Of a stretch of DNA of 64,000 nucleotides, positions 1 through 12,060 are shown one piece after another. The stretch lies in assembly GCA_026120185.1 (NCBI GenBank), contig JANUWF010002017.1:1116001-1180000 (forward strand). The letters are read 5' to 3'. The translations under genes were made by a program, and so were the position numbers. Each line of letters begins with the position of its first letter. The stretch's first letter is position 1. The notes under the pieces are model-generated. The model ran no database searches. It had not been told where the DNA came from and worked only from the letters and a program-made list of their open reading frames with translations. This stretch comes from Voacanga thouarsii (Eukaryota > Streptophyta > Magnoliopsida > Gentianales > Apocynaceae).

Positions 1-910
1 AGGCGAGACCATGGGACTAGCTTTCGTTAGAATAGGAGAGGATTCCGGTTAATTGGCCGTCTCCGGAAAACTATCTTTTCCAAAGGAGGCAATTGTCCTA
101 GTAGTTGAGCTTGGTCCTTAACTAGCAACCCGGTATCAAAAAAGGGATCTAGAGGATGGACGTGGGACATCCAATCGATTTATGAAAGGGATGGTTGGGT
201 ATCCTCTCAGCAAGGATGTACACCCTACCCAATGTGTTTTCTCGGCATGGAATATGCTGTCATCGTATTTGCGTGGGATCGTAGAATTGTCATCTTGGTA
301 TGCAATATGGCTTGTTGATGATGGTTCAAGACTTTCACCAAAAAAATGAATCTTCGTTCCAATAATTTTGACTTCAACTAGTTACCCAAAAAAATTCTTA
401 TCTACATATCATATGCAATCATACTTGTGATTTTCTCTCCTAAATTCGATAAAGAATTTGAAATGAATAAATGCTAAATTTTTTAATGATTACATGCGTT
501 CAGATTATTGCATATTCATGCATCATGTAATTGATTTCTTAACCATCACTTTCACGCTACGGACTTACTAAGATTATTTATAATCTCACACGAATTTTTC
601 TAACCATCGTTTTTAGGGTAGTATATAATTATCAAGATAAAATGCAGAAGATCCTTTTGTAATAGACTAGGTTTTGATACTCTGTTACTATCAATCTATT
701 TATGTTATGTAGTGGTTTTATTTTGGTTTGCAAGGTTTACCCTTGCATCTTTATATTGGGATTTAGATAGCAAATCCAATTTCCCATTTTGAGGTTTAAT
801 TTTTAGTTTACCTATTATTTCTTTCTCTTCCTTCGTTATAAAGACCCCTGGTTTGAAAGGATGGGGTGACATTCCCTAGCCGTCTAGGCTACTTAATAAG
901 GAGTGTTACA
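1..910 (+). repeat. 3' part of the 5' LTR of a Ty3/gypsy chromovirus
   Basis: The first 550 or so bases are repeated, with many substitutions, at about 11198-11752, which I take as the 3' LTR. The segment ends in GTGTTACA at 910 and is followed at once by a tRNA-Met primer-binding site, so 910 is the LTR end. The start lies outside the window. By comparison with the 3' copy, which starts at 7850, the full LTR should be about 4.2 kb, a length known for Tekay/Del elements. Bases 554-910 have no counterpart in the 3' LTR because that copy is broken at about 11752. Confidence 0.85.
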
Positions 911-912
911 AT

Positions 913-925
913 TGGTATCGGAGTC
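913..925 (+). other. Primer-binding site, initiator tRNA-Met type
   Basis: TGGTATCGGAGTC lies two bases after the LTR end. It matches the usual plant gypsy and copia primer site TGGTATCAGAGCC at all but two positions. It fixes the plus-strand orientation of the element and its LTR border. Confidence 0.85.
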
Positions 926-1189
926 TAGAATTAGATTATGCCTAGGTACGAATTAGAAACTTAGGATTGGATTAAGACCTTTAAAGACTTAGGTTTAAGT
1001 CCGAATTGGCATAAGTTTGGAATATTTTTGGTTGACGATCTTAAACAGATATTTCTATAGCTTTGATTAGTCTCGACTTATTCAGTGATTTATATTAGTA
1101 AAGCTTTTGGGACTAAGTACATGATAATTATTGTAGGATGGCATGGATGCTGCGCTCCGCTCGCAAGATAATGAATGCATACCATAGGT

Positions 1190-1500
1190 GACCATCACCA
1201 CCGGAGGTTGTAGACGCAGACTCTTCGGTTTCCTCTTCTTCGGAATATAAAGAAGAGGATGTGATCAAGATCATAGAGGCATCTTCTAAGAGCGAAGATG
1301 AGATAGCTATAGCACCTGAGCTAGAGGTAACTGAAGAACCCCCAACATTTGGGAGTGAAGGTCCTGGAGAGACGGACTACGAGGAGCCCAAAGAAGAGAC
1401 TGAAGATGACTCCGAGAAGAGTAGGCCCACAAAGAGAGCTAGGGTTGATGAGGACTCTAAGGCTGACGAGGACGCTGATAGTGACTCAAAGGAGTACTAG
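1190..1500 (+). CDS. Glu/Asp-rich open frame in the leader, function unknown
   Basis: An open frame extends to the stop at 1498-1500, with an in-frame start possible near 1261 (GTG) or further upstream. The product is strongly acidic, with runs of Glu, Asp and Ser and a short basic patch (RPTKRARV) that resembles a nuclear localisation signal. It lies between the primer-binding site and gag. It is not a gag domain I recognise. It may be part of the original gag N-terminus or a chance acidic repeat. I see no ATG in a good context and no neighbours that would explain it. Confidence 0.25.
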
Positions 1501-1881
1501 ACCTCTAATGAGAGGAAGTTAGAAATAGGAAACTAATATATTTTGGTAATGTATAAAACACCTATTTTTGGATTCCCGATCTATGTGCTTAATTGCTAAT
1601 TTGAATAGTTCAGAAATTATCTGCTGTAGGCTCGTATATGTATGGATGCTTTAATCACCATTATTGTTTTAGTTTATATATGGGATGCATGACCACATAT
1701 TTGATGATGGTCAATTATGAATTGAAAATGGTTTATGTGCTTATTTACTTATTGCACTTTAATGCTTTTGTACATATTATATCATGCATGCACTACCCTA
1801 AGCCATACAAATTTTTTGCAAAACCTGCTAACAGCACCATTTGTGTAATAAAGTGCTATAATACTGCCTCGATGAAGACTA

Positions 1882-2893
1882 TTGGCTCATCTTATAGGTG
1901 ACATAGTCGGAGGACCACCACCCCGTGATAACAACCTTATCCCAAATCCCCCACCGAGCAAACAAAATGAGGGACTAAGAACCAAAGAAGTGGAATCTGA
2001 AAATGACGTTCTCAAGGACAAGGTGCCCGAAGAGGTCGTTGTTGGTCAAGCATTTGGTCGGATGACTGAAATCCTACAGAATTTGACAGAATGAAAGGCC
2101 CTACGAGGCAACGATGTGGTACTTGAGAGGTTTCTCAAATTTCAACCACCACTATATTTTGGGGAGGCCGAACAAAAATAGAAGGCCAAAATGTGGATTG
2201 AACAAATAGAAGACATCATCTACACTTTGCAATACACAGAGGAATGCATGGTGAGATTTGTAACTTTCCACTTAATAAGACCGGCCCGTGATTGGTTGAT
2301 GCGAATTAAAGAAGTTTGGGAGTAAACTAATTAGGAATGGAGGTAGGACCACTTCTTGGAAATCTTTCAAGTAGATTTCATCCCACAATAGGTAATTGAG
2401 AAAAAACAAGACAAATTTTAGAAACTGAAGTAGGGAAACATGTCAGTGGCATAGTATACGGCGCAGTTTAGCAAATTATCAAAGTACTATCGTCGTTTGG
2501 TAGACACAGAGCAAAACCTGAATCACCAATTCATCAAGGTCTTAAGCCAAAAGCTAAGGAGAGCCCTAGCCCCGTGTTCACCGACCACTTATGCTGCTAC
2601 TATGGACGCTGCCACCAATATAGAAAATGAGGATAAGTGTCAACTTGCTATGAGAACCGTCCTACCCAACAAACAATTTCCCATGAAAAGGCCAATTGGG
2701 CCACAGGGGATAAATAAAGGAAAGCTGGTAAGGACAAACCCTATTAGGACTGGGCAGAAAGAAGTGATTTGTCACCGCTATGGAATGAAAGGACACAAGG
2801 AGAAGGATTGTTGGCATAGGGATAACCAAAAGATACTTCAACTGTGGGGATCTGAACCATTTTCGTGATAAGTGTCCAACTCTGTAGTCCAAC
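1882..2893 (+). pseudogene. Broken gag polyprotein of the chromovirus
   Basis: Gag would coat the retrotransposon RNA and form the virus-like particle. Translation from about 2100 gives a retrotransposon gag domain: FLKFQPP, then W-IEQIEDI, then a region like VRFVTFHLIRPARDWL. It has several in-frame stops around 2180-2450. The open part at 2497-2868 ends with a nucleocapsid zinc knuckle in which the second Cys is Tyr (CHRYGMKGHKEKDC). A second knuckle in another frame (FNCGDLNHFRDKC) lies at about 2838-2872, so a frameshift separates them. The damage rules out a working protein. Confidence 0.8.
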
Positions 2894-3057
2894 ACCCGTG
2901 GTAATACTGCTCCACCAATGCTTCAAGAAAATTGTGGTAATGGTGCAGTCTATGAAGGGAACAACCAGAAGCCGCAAGTGAGGCCAAAGATTTGCTCTGA
3001 ATTGCAATGAAATAGGAGCTGACTCTGCAATAGTTGAACGTAGTCTTTCTAATCAAA

Positions 3058-5609
3058 ATTGCAAAGTAAATATGTTGCTAGATCTTGGTTCCACCCATTC
3101 ATATATAAATAAATTTTGTGCAAATAAGATGGGATTTGTTGGCTTAGAGTTGCCCTATACTCTTTTGGTTGGTACGCTTTTAGGAAAATCGTTAGAAGTA
3201 AATGAAGTTATTAAGGGGTGTGAGATTGAAGTGGGGAGGGAAAAACTACATGAGGACCTTATTATTATGCCTTTTGAGGATTACGGCATCATTCTAGTTA
3301 TGGATTGATTGGCCAAGCACGGTGCTCGGGTAGATTGCAAGAACAAATCTGTGCAAGTCATTAGGCTGGGAAAAGATGTTTTAGAATTTCGCGGAGTCAA
3401 AGTGAAAGAGTTGAAGTATTTAGTCTTAGGAACTAAAGCCCAATGGATGCTTAGGAAGGGATGTCAAGGTAACCTTGCCTATCTGATTAACCAACCTATG
3501 GAAGAGACTACTCTATAGAGCACTGTTGTGGTGAGTGAATTCACTGATGTCTTTTCTGAAGAATTGACAACCCTACCCCCACCACGGGAGGTGGAATTTA
3601 CTATTGACTTAGTGCCTGGAGCTGAACCATTTTCCAAAACCCCATATAGTTTGACCCCAACAGAACTTAAAGAGTTGATGGATCAGTTAGAGGAGTTGTT
3701 GTGCCAATGGTACATTGGGCTAAGTACTAAGCCATGGGGAGCACTGGTGTTATTTGTAAGAAAGAATGATGGAACCCTACATCTGTGCAATGATTATCAT
3801 GGGGTTACATGGTTTGACAATTAAGAATAAATATCCACTCCCGCTTATGGATGAGTTGTTTCATCAATTAAGAGGGTCTATTTGTTATTCTAAGCTTGAC
3901 TTGAGGCAAGGATATTGCTGAGTGAGGATTTGGGAGGAAGATATCCCTAAGACTACCTTTAATACCCAGTATGAGCATTATGAGTCGGTTGTGATAACCT
4001 TTAGATTGACAAATGCCCCCGCAACCTTTGTAGATTTGATACACTAAATATTCCGACCTTATTTGGACAAATTCGTTGTAATCTTTATTGATGATATATT
4101 GATTTACTCTAAGAGTCTGGATGAGAAAGCAGAACATCTCGAATTAGCTTTGGAAAAGTTGAGGGAGCATCAATTGTACACTAAATTCAGTAAATGTGAA
4201 TTCTGGCTAGATATAGTTTCGTTTTTGGGGCACGTTGTCTTTAAGGAAGAAATTAGAGTGGATACTGCCAAGGTGGAAGCTATTGAAAATTGGAAATAAC
4301 AAAAAACTGTTAGAGATATTAGGAGTTTCTTGGGACTAGCAGGGTATTATAGGCGATTCATTAAAGGGTTTTCAACCCTTGCCTCGCCTTTGACTAGGCT
4401 TTTGTAGAAAGATTTACCATTCCCTGGGGTGAAAAATATGAGAAGAGCTTTCGAGAATTGAAGAAGAGGTTGATAACGGCACCAATTTTGACCTTGCTGG
4501 AAGAAGGGAAGCCCTATGCTTTATATATACATGCATCCATGGAAGGATTAGGTTTAGTACTGATGCAGGAGAAGAAAGTTGTGCCCTTTACCTTGAGGAA
4601 GCTTAAGCCATACAAGGTGAATTATCCTAGACATGACCTGGAGCTAGCAGCTATTGCGTTTGCCCTGAAAATATGGCGACACTATTTGCATGGAGCGGAA
4701 TATAAAATATTCATAGATTACAAAAGTTTGAAGTACATATTCACCCAAAAGGACTTGAACTTGAGGTAGAGAAGATGGATGGAATTGTTAGAGGAATATC
4801 GTTGTTTGATCAATTACCACCCGGGCAAGGCTAATGTGGTTGCAAATGCGTTAAGCGAAAAAGTGAGATTTGCATGACTGTGAGCTTGAGAAGTAAAGGA
4901 GATACATGAAGTGTTGATAGAGGAAATTGTAGTGAGCAAGGATAAGATTTGGAAAATTATTTAACTATGATCCCTGAGCTGAAGAAAGAAATATACGAGG
5001 CCCAAGCAAACAATCCAGAGTTCCAGAGTTTTATGGAGAAAGCATTGGGAAGAGATAATTCAGATTTTAGAATAGATAACCAAGGAATAATGTATTTTAG
5101 GGATTGATTGTGTGTACCAAATATGGAAGAGCTAAGGAAGAAGATTCTAGGAGAAGCCCATGAGAGCCAGTACACTATATATCTCGAGGAGACTAAGATG
5201 TATCAAGATTTGAAGTGAATGTTTTGGTGGCCGGACATGAAAAGAGATGTAGCCCAGTATGTGTCTGTGTGCCTCACTTGTTAGAAGGTGAAGGTAAAAC
5301 ATACGAAAGCCGCTGGACTATTACAACCTCTACCGATACCGGATTGGAAATAGGAATGCATCACAATGGACATTGCCACCGGACTACTGATGAGTATGAC
5401 TCAGAAGGATGTAGTTTGGGTAGTAGTAGACTGACTAACAAAAATTGCACAATTTATTCCAGTGAACATGAGATATTCAATGGAGAAGTTGGCACAGGTT
5501 TATAATTAGGAAGTTGTGAGGTTACATAGAGTGCTGACAAGTATCGTATCGGATAGAGATTCTCGATTCACCTCTAGATTTTGGGCAAAGTTTTAAGATC
5601 TAATGGGGT
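3058..5609 (+). pseudogene. Broken pol: protease, reverse transcriptase, RNase H, integrase N-terminal half
   Basis: This polyprotein would copy the element RNA and insert the cDNA. Protease: LLDLGSTHSYI near 3072, with Leu replacing the usual Ser/Thr after the catalytic Asp, and an ILVMD motif near 3300 followed by a stop. Reverse transcriptase: 3528-4300, including [10 protein letters not shown] (frame change at about 3825) and the catalytic [10 protein letters not shown] at about 4081. RNase H: 4458-4860, with LYIHASMEGLG (first Asp changed) and a later NYHPGKANVVANAL. Integrase: FWWPDMKRDV at about 5220, then the zinc-binding CLTC end, then IVSDRDSRFTSRFW at about 5545. Stops and frameshifts occur throughout. 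The frame is then cut by the solo LTR at 5610. Confidence 0.88.
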
Positions 5610-7451
5610 TGATAGAGGCAAAAATCATCACTATTTTTGTAATTATTTGAGACTAATTTGTGACACTTTTTATACAATATTCATATTCCTTCCTATTTGA
5701 TATTTCACTATTAAAAATGATTTGTTGTTATTTTATGCAAAAATAGGTGAATTTGGAGAAAATTTGGAAAAATTACAGTTTAGACCTGGCACCAGGCGAA
5801 GGAGATGGACATGGCACTGAGCCAAGTCTAGAGAAGAGCATGACAAAGCAGGAAAAAAGGAAAGACAGTGAAGTGGAAATAAAAATTGGAAATAAGAAAA
5901 GAAATAGAAAGATGGCTTGGGGGCTTCATGGCTTCACCAAAGGACAAAAGAAAATAAATAGCATGGTGAGCCACTGAAACAAGTAATAAAACAAAGCTAA
6001 AAATAAAAGGACAAAAATACATCTTGGGGAGGATGCAACACAAGAAGCCAAGCCGCGGCTCGCCAAAGAAGACAGAATTGCAACTCGGCAAGGAAAAGTC
6101 AACAACTCCAAGATTTGGCTCAGTTTAGCCGATTCAAGAAGAAAAGCTCTTAGCTTAGTGAGAAGACAACAAAAGGAGAAGCTTGGCTCGGTAGAAAATG
6201 AGCGGCTTGGTGGCTTGGTTTTGGCAGCTCGAGTGAGCCAAATTCAATAGAAGTGCAATCCGGCTTATATTTGTTAGCAGCTTTAACAAGGAAAAATTAG
6301 GCTTCAACAGGAATGTTCTCCAGTGCAAAACGATAAAACAAAAGTTGCCAATTCTTTTACAAATTGACTCATGGCATTCTTTATTTTTATTTGGAATTCT
6401 ACTTGGAAATTACCTCTTCTTTCTTTTATATTTTTAGTAAACTTGTAAGCCTATAAATAAAGGCTATTTAGGTAGGAATAAGGTGTGTGCTCAATCTGGA
6501 GACTTAGACATATTTTTTAGAGTGCACCATTATTTTCTCTAGAGAAATAATTCAAAGAGCATCGATTTTTGAAGAATTTTTCATTTGAAACTAAAGGACT
6601 TGTCTATGAGTATTTATCTCTTTCATTTGCTTTCTTTTTCATGAACAATAATGAGTTTAATTCTTTAATTGTATTTAGATATTATTTTGAATTTATGATT
6701 TTGAATTAATTTAGTTCTTTGATGAATTGATTATTTTTCTTGGTATTTGATTACTTGTTTTTATTATGAAGTTGATTAATTGATTCTTGTTATCAACTTG
6801 CTTGAAAAAGCGGTTGCTAATGATTTTAATTAATTAATTTCATATTTGTTATCTCTTAACTTGCTTGAAAAATGGGTCAATTGTTAAGAACTTAGGTAAT
6901 CGAAGGTTGGTTGATGATTGCTATAATATGGATTCATTGACAAATTTCATGTTTTAAATCACTTAGAATATAGAGGTTTATATGAAGATTGATTTTAATG
7001 CATCTTTTGGATAAATTGGTTGAGACAAAATGTTTTCACTAATTTAACAAGAAAATAATGATTCCATGGATTGCAAATGAAGTGAGTCTATAACAAATCC
7101 TTCATAATGCCAAGATGATAATTGATTTTGATAATTGCTAAGTAATTCATTGTCATGTTTTCAAAAGTATTTGTCTAAATTACATATTTTCACATCCTTG
7201 AATTGTATATATTTCTTTATTTTTTTTGTTCCTTATTTTGTCACTTTATTTGAGTCGGTTAAATAATGAATGAAAAGGCTCTAGTGTGTACTTGTTCCTT
7301 TGAGGATCGATACATGTGAATTCCCTATGCTATGCTTGCGATGAGTATACTTGCACGTATGTGTATTTTGGGATTAATGTTTTAATTAAAACTTGACTAA
7401 GAGATGGATTTAAATTTGATAATTTTAATACACCAAAAATTTACGCATACA
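5610..7451. mobile_element. Solo LTR (1842 bp) inserted in integrase, TSD GGGGT
   Basis: The segment begins TGATAGAGGC and ends TTACGCATACA, with the TG...CA termini expected of an LTR. The 5-bp sequence GGGGT flanks it exactly (5605-5609 and 7452-7456). A TATA-like TATAAATAAAGG lies at about 6451. The end resembles LTRs of the Tat/Ogre or Athila group (GTATACTTGCACGT motif). Joining the flanks gives the integrase reading ...DLMGSTLKY. No internal region remains, so this is a solo LTR left after LTR-LTR recombination. A 76-residue frame at 5747-5977 is rich in Lys and Glu and I treat it as chance. Confidence 0.85.
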
Positions 7452-7456
7452 GGGGT

Positions 7457-7830
7457 CAACTTTAAAGTATTAGGCCATTCCCGATCATTAAGAGGATCGG
7501 AGCCATAGCATACAAGTTAAACTTCCAGACGGATTACCGGGTATCCACGGTGTGTTTCTTATATCCCAACTAAAGAAATACAACCCAGATTTGGAGCCAG
7601 TTCTGAACTACGAGCCGTTACAACTGCAACCGAATCTGTTACATGTGGAGAAGCTGGTTAAAATACTGGAGTGAAGCATGAAGGAATGAAGAAATAAGAA
7701 AATCCCTATTGCCTAGGTATTGTGGGAACATCGTGGAACTCGAGATGCCACCTGGGAGACTAAGGAATGGATGAGGAGAAAGTACCTTGATCTGATGAGA
7801 GGTACAACATAGTTTAATTTTGAGATGAAA
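7457..7830 (+). pseudogene. Integrase C-terminus and chromodomain remnant
   Basis: Translation after the solo LTR gives STLKY and then jumps to PFPIIKRIGAIAYKL, the region that follows the integrase core. About 130-150 codons, including the HPQTDG block, are therefore missing. After a frameshift the text reads IHGVFLISQLKKYNPDLEP and then a chromodomain-like end, VLWEHRGTRDATWETKE. Chromodomains of such elements are thought to guide insertion into heterochromatin. Stops occur at about 7672 and later. Confidence 0.75.
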
Positions 7831-7836
7831 TTTCTT

Positions 7837-7849
7837 AAGTATGGAAGGA
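7837..7849 (+). other. Polypurine tract of the chromovirus
   Basis: The purine-rich AAGTATGGAAGGA lies directly before TGTGACACCCC, the 3' LTR start. It is the expected plus-strand primer site and fixes the LTR border at 7850. Confidence 0.65.
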
Positions 7850-10800
7850 TGTGACACCCCATTTAATCAACGATTTGGAAGCTAAATTATGTGACCATTT
7901 GAGTTTGTTTCATAAATTAAATGCCATTATATGTGGCTATCTTATGTGCTATTTATGTAAAATTCTCTTAAGGGAAGTAAGAGTATTAAGTTATATATTC
8001 GATATATGTGGAAAGTAATTTATATGTAAATAATTGTTCATCCTATGTATATACGTATTATGTGTAGTAGATTTATTAATATGTGTATTACAATTCAAAA
8101 AATTTTATAACAATGAATTTTCCCTTTTGAAAAACACACTCTTGAATAAATTTTATTTTAATTATGGTTTTGGTCATGTTTATTAACCTAACAATCTTGG
8201 TTAAATTTCATGTCAAATCTAACTTTGACTACTTGACTTAATCTTATCACCAAACACAAAAAGAATGCCAAAGACCCATGAATCCTTTAACCCAACCCTT
8301 AAATTTAGGGTAAAATTGTCTCAACCATTGGATTGGAAATTACCCTAGAAGAAAACCATAATTTTCCCCTTTTCCCTCCATTGTAGTCGGCCAACACTCC
8401 TATTCCTGCTAAAAAATTCTGCTTCTTTTCCTCTCAAGAAAACTTCCCTTTTCACTCCTCCCCAAGGCAGGTCGGCAGCCTTGGTAACCAAGGGGACGCT
8501 TATTCCCTGGCCAAGACACTTGCACACACACCCTTTGATCTTGCATCTAATCCCCTCTAAGCTAACATCATTCCTTGGAGATTAAAGGCACCATTTTCAG
8601 TGATCTTCAACCTAAGAACTAAGGTAAAGCTTCACCATTTTCTTTTTGATTCTTGTGACCGCAAATCATGGCTCCATTCTCACCATTTTCTTTTCTTTGA
8701 GTCTTCCATTGCAAAAACCCTAGATAAAAGGGCCAAGGACTTGAAGATCAACCCACATCTTGGTTGTCTTTCATTGTAGAAGAATAGAGCTTCAAGACGT
8801 AGGCCAGGAATGCAATTTTTTTTCCTCTTGTTCATGCTATAGCCAAAAATACCCTTGCAGGACAACCTTCATTTCTGGAAAATTTATGCTTTGAGGATGG
8901 TGATTTGTGATGCAAAATTATTATATTTATGTTAGGGCTGATTTATGAGCTGCAACATAAAGCCCCTTTATGTTAACATTTATTTTACTCAATTCCTAAG
9001 CATGAAACCGACAATGTTGTGTATGCTGCAAGATTTTCAAAAATGCAGTTTTGAAGTCTTGTTTGGATGATTTCTCTATGGGATTATGATGAATGCAGCC
9101 TAGGAAATGTAGGATCTTGTGTGAACATATGTTGTGTGATTGGAATGCTTGCTTTATTGCCATCTTCCTTCTCAAATCAAGAACTTCCTATGAGAACCAA
9201 AATTTCTGCACAAATAATTGTTCCATGATACCATTCTTTGAATGCTTCAATTTGTGTTAAATAATATTGTATTTATGTTGTGAGAATGTGACCCCAGGTG
9301 TTCGGTGTTATGTTTGGATCAATTGGAGGAGTATAGTGTTTCTTGTGCTTTAAATTGGTTGTTGGGGAAAACAGAAGATTTGCGGGAAGAAAGGATTGTA
9401 GTTTGGGTATTGTGTTGTTAGATCAAAATTGTGATCATGTGGCTTGTGTGTGATGTTTTATAGGACCTAGAGTGTATTGGGAACCTATTTGAGGGTGTAC
9501 AAGGGTTTGTTGTTTGAAAAATTGGGTGTATTGTAGTATGTGTTCATGCTGCCAGAAAACCACTGTACAAAGCCCTATTTTGAACCCCCAAAAAACATAC
9601 CGTTTGTTAGCGGTTTTAACTGAATTTTTCATAGACCAAACTTGGGGATGTTAGGAAAATTTAAGTTCAATAGTCATTGAAAGAATCTTTGTAAATTGAA
9701 GGATATGAAATTTTGAAAATTGCTACTCCAGTGTGATTACAATTCTGGCATGGTTCATTGCAAAATTAATTAACCTAGTTTTCAAAAGAGCTATGGAAAG
9801 GAGATTACACGGTAATTTACCTAACATCTATGGGAATCAAACTGGAATTTTCATCAAGAAATAAAACTTTTTTCTTAGAAAATTATATCAATCTTAGAAA
9901 CCCTTGATTTGCTTCCAAAACAGAATTTTCTCCTAAGGATTTAAGAATGTGAATTTTGTCTTAAAAATTGCTATAACTAACTAGAGATGAGCTTACATGG
10001 ATTTCAAGGAATATTCTGATTAACTAGAGAACATCTCGTATGCTTTCTACCTGCTCAAGTAATTATTCGATTTTGGAGATTTGGAAAACGCTAATAATTT
10101 ATATGCATAAAGTCACATTGGTAACTATTTATTCATCTACTTATCTATCTACTGATTTATTCATCTACATAATAATTTAATTATCTATTTATCTATTTAT
10201 TCATTTGCTCATTTAACTAGTTAATTAATAAAGTACTTATTTATTTACCCACTTGGTTATTCATTATTTATTTATTTATTTATTTATTTACTCCTTTTAG
10301 CTTGGCGGAGTGCTTTCCTTCCTAACTTAAGGGGGAAAATTGTATTAGGATTGTTTGTTTAATTAGGGGTCTAGGATTAATAACGTTGGCATAGGCTATT
10401 TCGTTTAGTGTTAGAAAATAGTAGAGATTGCTTAGAGTACAAGTAATCCCTTTTTCCTTAGGAATTTATTTGGTCTAATCTCCGTGGACTTGTGGACAAG
10501 AGATTGATTCTCGTACAATTTATGTTAGATTTGGAACCGGATTTAGAAGGGAGGAGTTGTTAAGAAATTTGAAAGACATTTTGCTAACCTTTTTGGCAAG
10601 AGGTAAGTCCTTACATCTCATGACTCTTTTATGCAAATAGCTCTATATAAAATTCATATGATCATGCGTACGCTTTTATGACACGAATAAGCTCGTGATA
10701 TGATTTTGATTTTACTTTTTAGCGAGAATATTCTTGGATAATCAATTTTGTTGTACTTGGTTTTACCCTTATTCACCATACGACTTTTACATGAAAATTA

Positions 10801-11752
10801 TGCATGATCAATTTTTGGAAATTTTCTTATGAACATTATGTTATGATTGGGAGCCATGTATCAATGTTTATAGCTAATTACAAATTTCCTTCTTGCACAT
10901 AATTCCAAAAATCATAGCATAAGGTTTTTGCTCCTATCAATATCGCTTTTGAAGCAAGTTATGAAGTCATTTAATTTTATTACGCCTTGAACAAATTTGG
11001 ATAGAATGGATGTAAGGATTTGTGTTTTTTTTGAAAATTTTGGGGAGAAAGTACAGTTGTGGTTTTGAGTTGTCTTGAATTTCAAACAAAATAAGGTTTT
11101 GAGGACTAGAACAATATTTTGAAAATGAAATTGTATATTCCATATTGGAATGGGAATTTCTTGAATTGCCCTTTTATAGACGTGAGTACTCAAGGGGGCG
11201 AGACTATAGGACTAGCTTTTGTTAGAATAGGAGGGGATTTGGGTTGATTGGCCGTCTTTGGAAAACTATTTTTTCCAAACGGGGTGATAGTCCAAGTAGT
11301 TGAGTCGGGTCCTTAGATAGTAACATGGTATCTACAAAGGGAATAGGATGACGGACATGGGACATTCGATCTATTTATAAGAGAAATGGCGGGATTTCTT
11401 CTTGGTAGGGATGTATACCCTGCCCAATGTTTTTTCTCAACATGGAATATTTTGTTGTCATATTAGTGCGGGATCGTAGATTTTTCGTCTCAATATGCGA
11501 TATGGCTTGTTGATGACAAGTTCAAGACTTTCGCCAAACAAATGAATCTTCGTTCTTGGAATTTTAACTTGAATTGGCTGCCCAACAAAATTCTTGTCTA
11601 CATATCATATGTAACCATACTTGTGATTTTCTCTCCAAAATTCGATAAAGAATTTGAGATGAATAAATGCTAAATTTTCTAATGATTATATCCGTTTGGA
11701 TTATTGTATATTCATGCATCGTGTCATTGATTTCTTAACTATCACTTTCACA
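7850..11752 (+). repeat. 3' LTR of the chromovirus, truncated at its 3' end
   Basis: It begins TGTGACACCCC, a common start of plant gypsy LTRs. Its last 550 bases match the in-window 5' LTR (1-553). Homology stops sharply near 11752, where a C-rich tract begins. The final 360 or so bases that should end in TGTTACA are absent. The first 1.2 kb is repeated at 36905-38133. No convincing coding sequence is present: short frames are AT-rich noise. A run of TTTA/TTCA tetranucleotides lies at about 10130-10290. Confidence 0.8.
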
Positions 11753-12060
11753 CCCCTCCCCGCTCCCCCCAGCCCACGCAGCCCCTCCCCGCTCCCTCCA
11801 GCCCGCACAGCCCCTCCCCGCTTCCCCTGCCTAGCCCCCCCTTCCCACACCCGAGCAACCCCCTCACCCAGTGGCCCGCAGCCCTTGCATGCCCCTTCCC
11901 TGCAGCCCATCCCCCCCCCCTCTGCATGCCCCTTCCCCAACTAAGGCTCCCCCCAGCCCATCCCCTACCACTGCACGCCCCTTCCCCTGTAGCCCAACAC
12001 TCCGCCTCTTCACTGCTTGGCCAGCACCACCACCATCAACCAGCTCTTCCACCTCTACAC
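11753..12060. repeat. C-rich low-complexity tract
   Basis: The plus strand is dominated by CCCCTCCC, CCGCTCC and CAGCCC units for some 300 bases, in sharp contrast to the AT-rich surroundings. It starts exactly where LTR homology ends. Translations in several frames are Pro-, Ala- and Ser-rich or Gly-rich, with no domain. A similar but G-rich tract, the same composition on the other strand, lies in CACTA-B at 31967-32290. It may be part of the inner 5' region of CACTA-A. Confidence 0.6.

Larger units (their letters stand above)
911..7849 (+). mobile_element. Internal region of a decayed Tekay/Del-like chromovirus
   Basis: Recognisable gag, protease, reverse transcriptase, RNase H, integrase and chromodomain remains follow each other in the order typical of Ty3/gypsy elements. 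All are interrupted by stops and frameshifts. Most of the integrase core after the motif before position 5609 is missing, and a 1.8-kb solo LTR has landed there. The chromodomain at the C-terminus places the element among the chromoviruses. The very long LTRs agree with the Tekay/Del branch. Confidence 0.85.
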
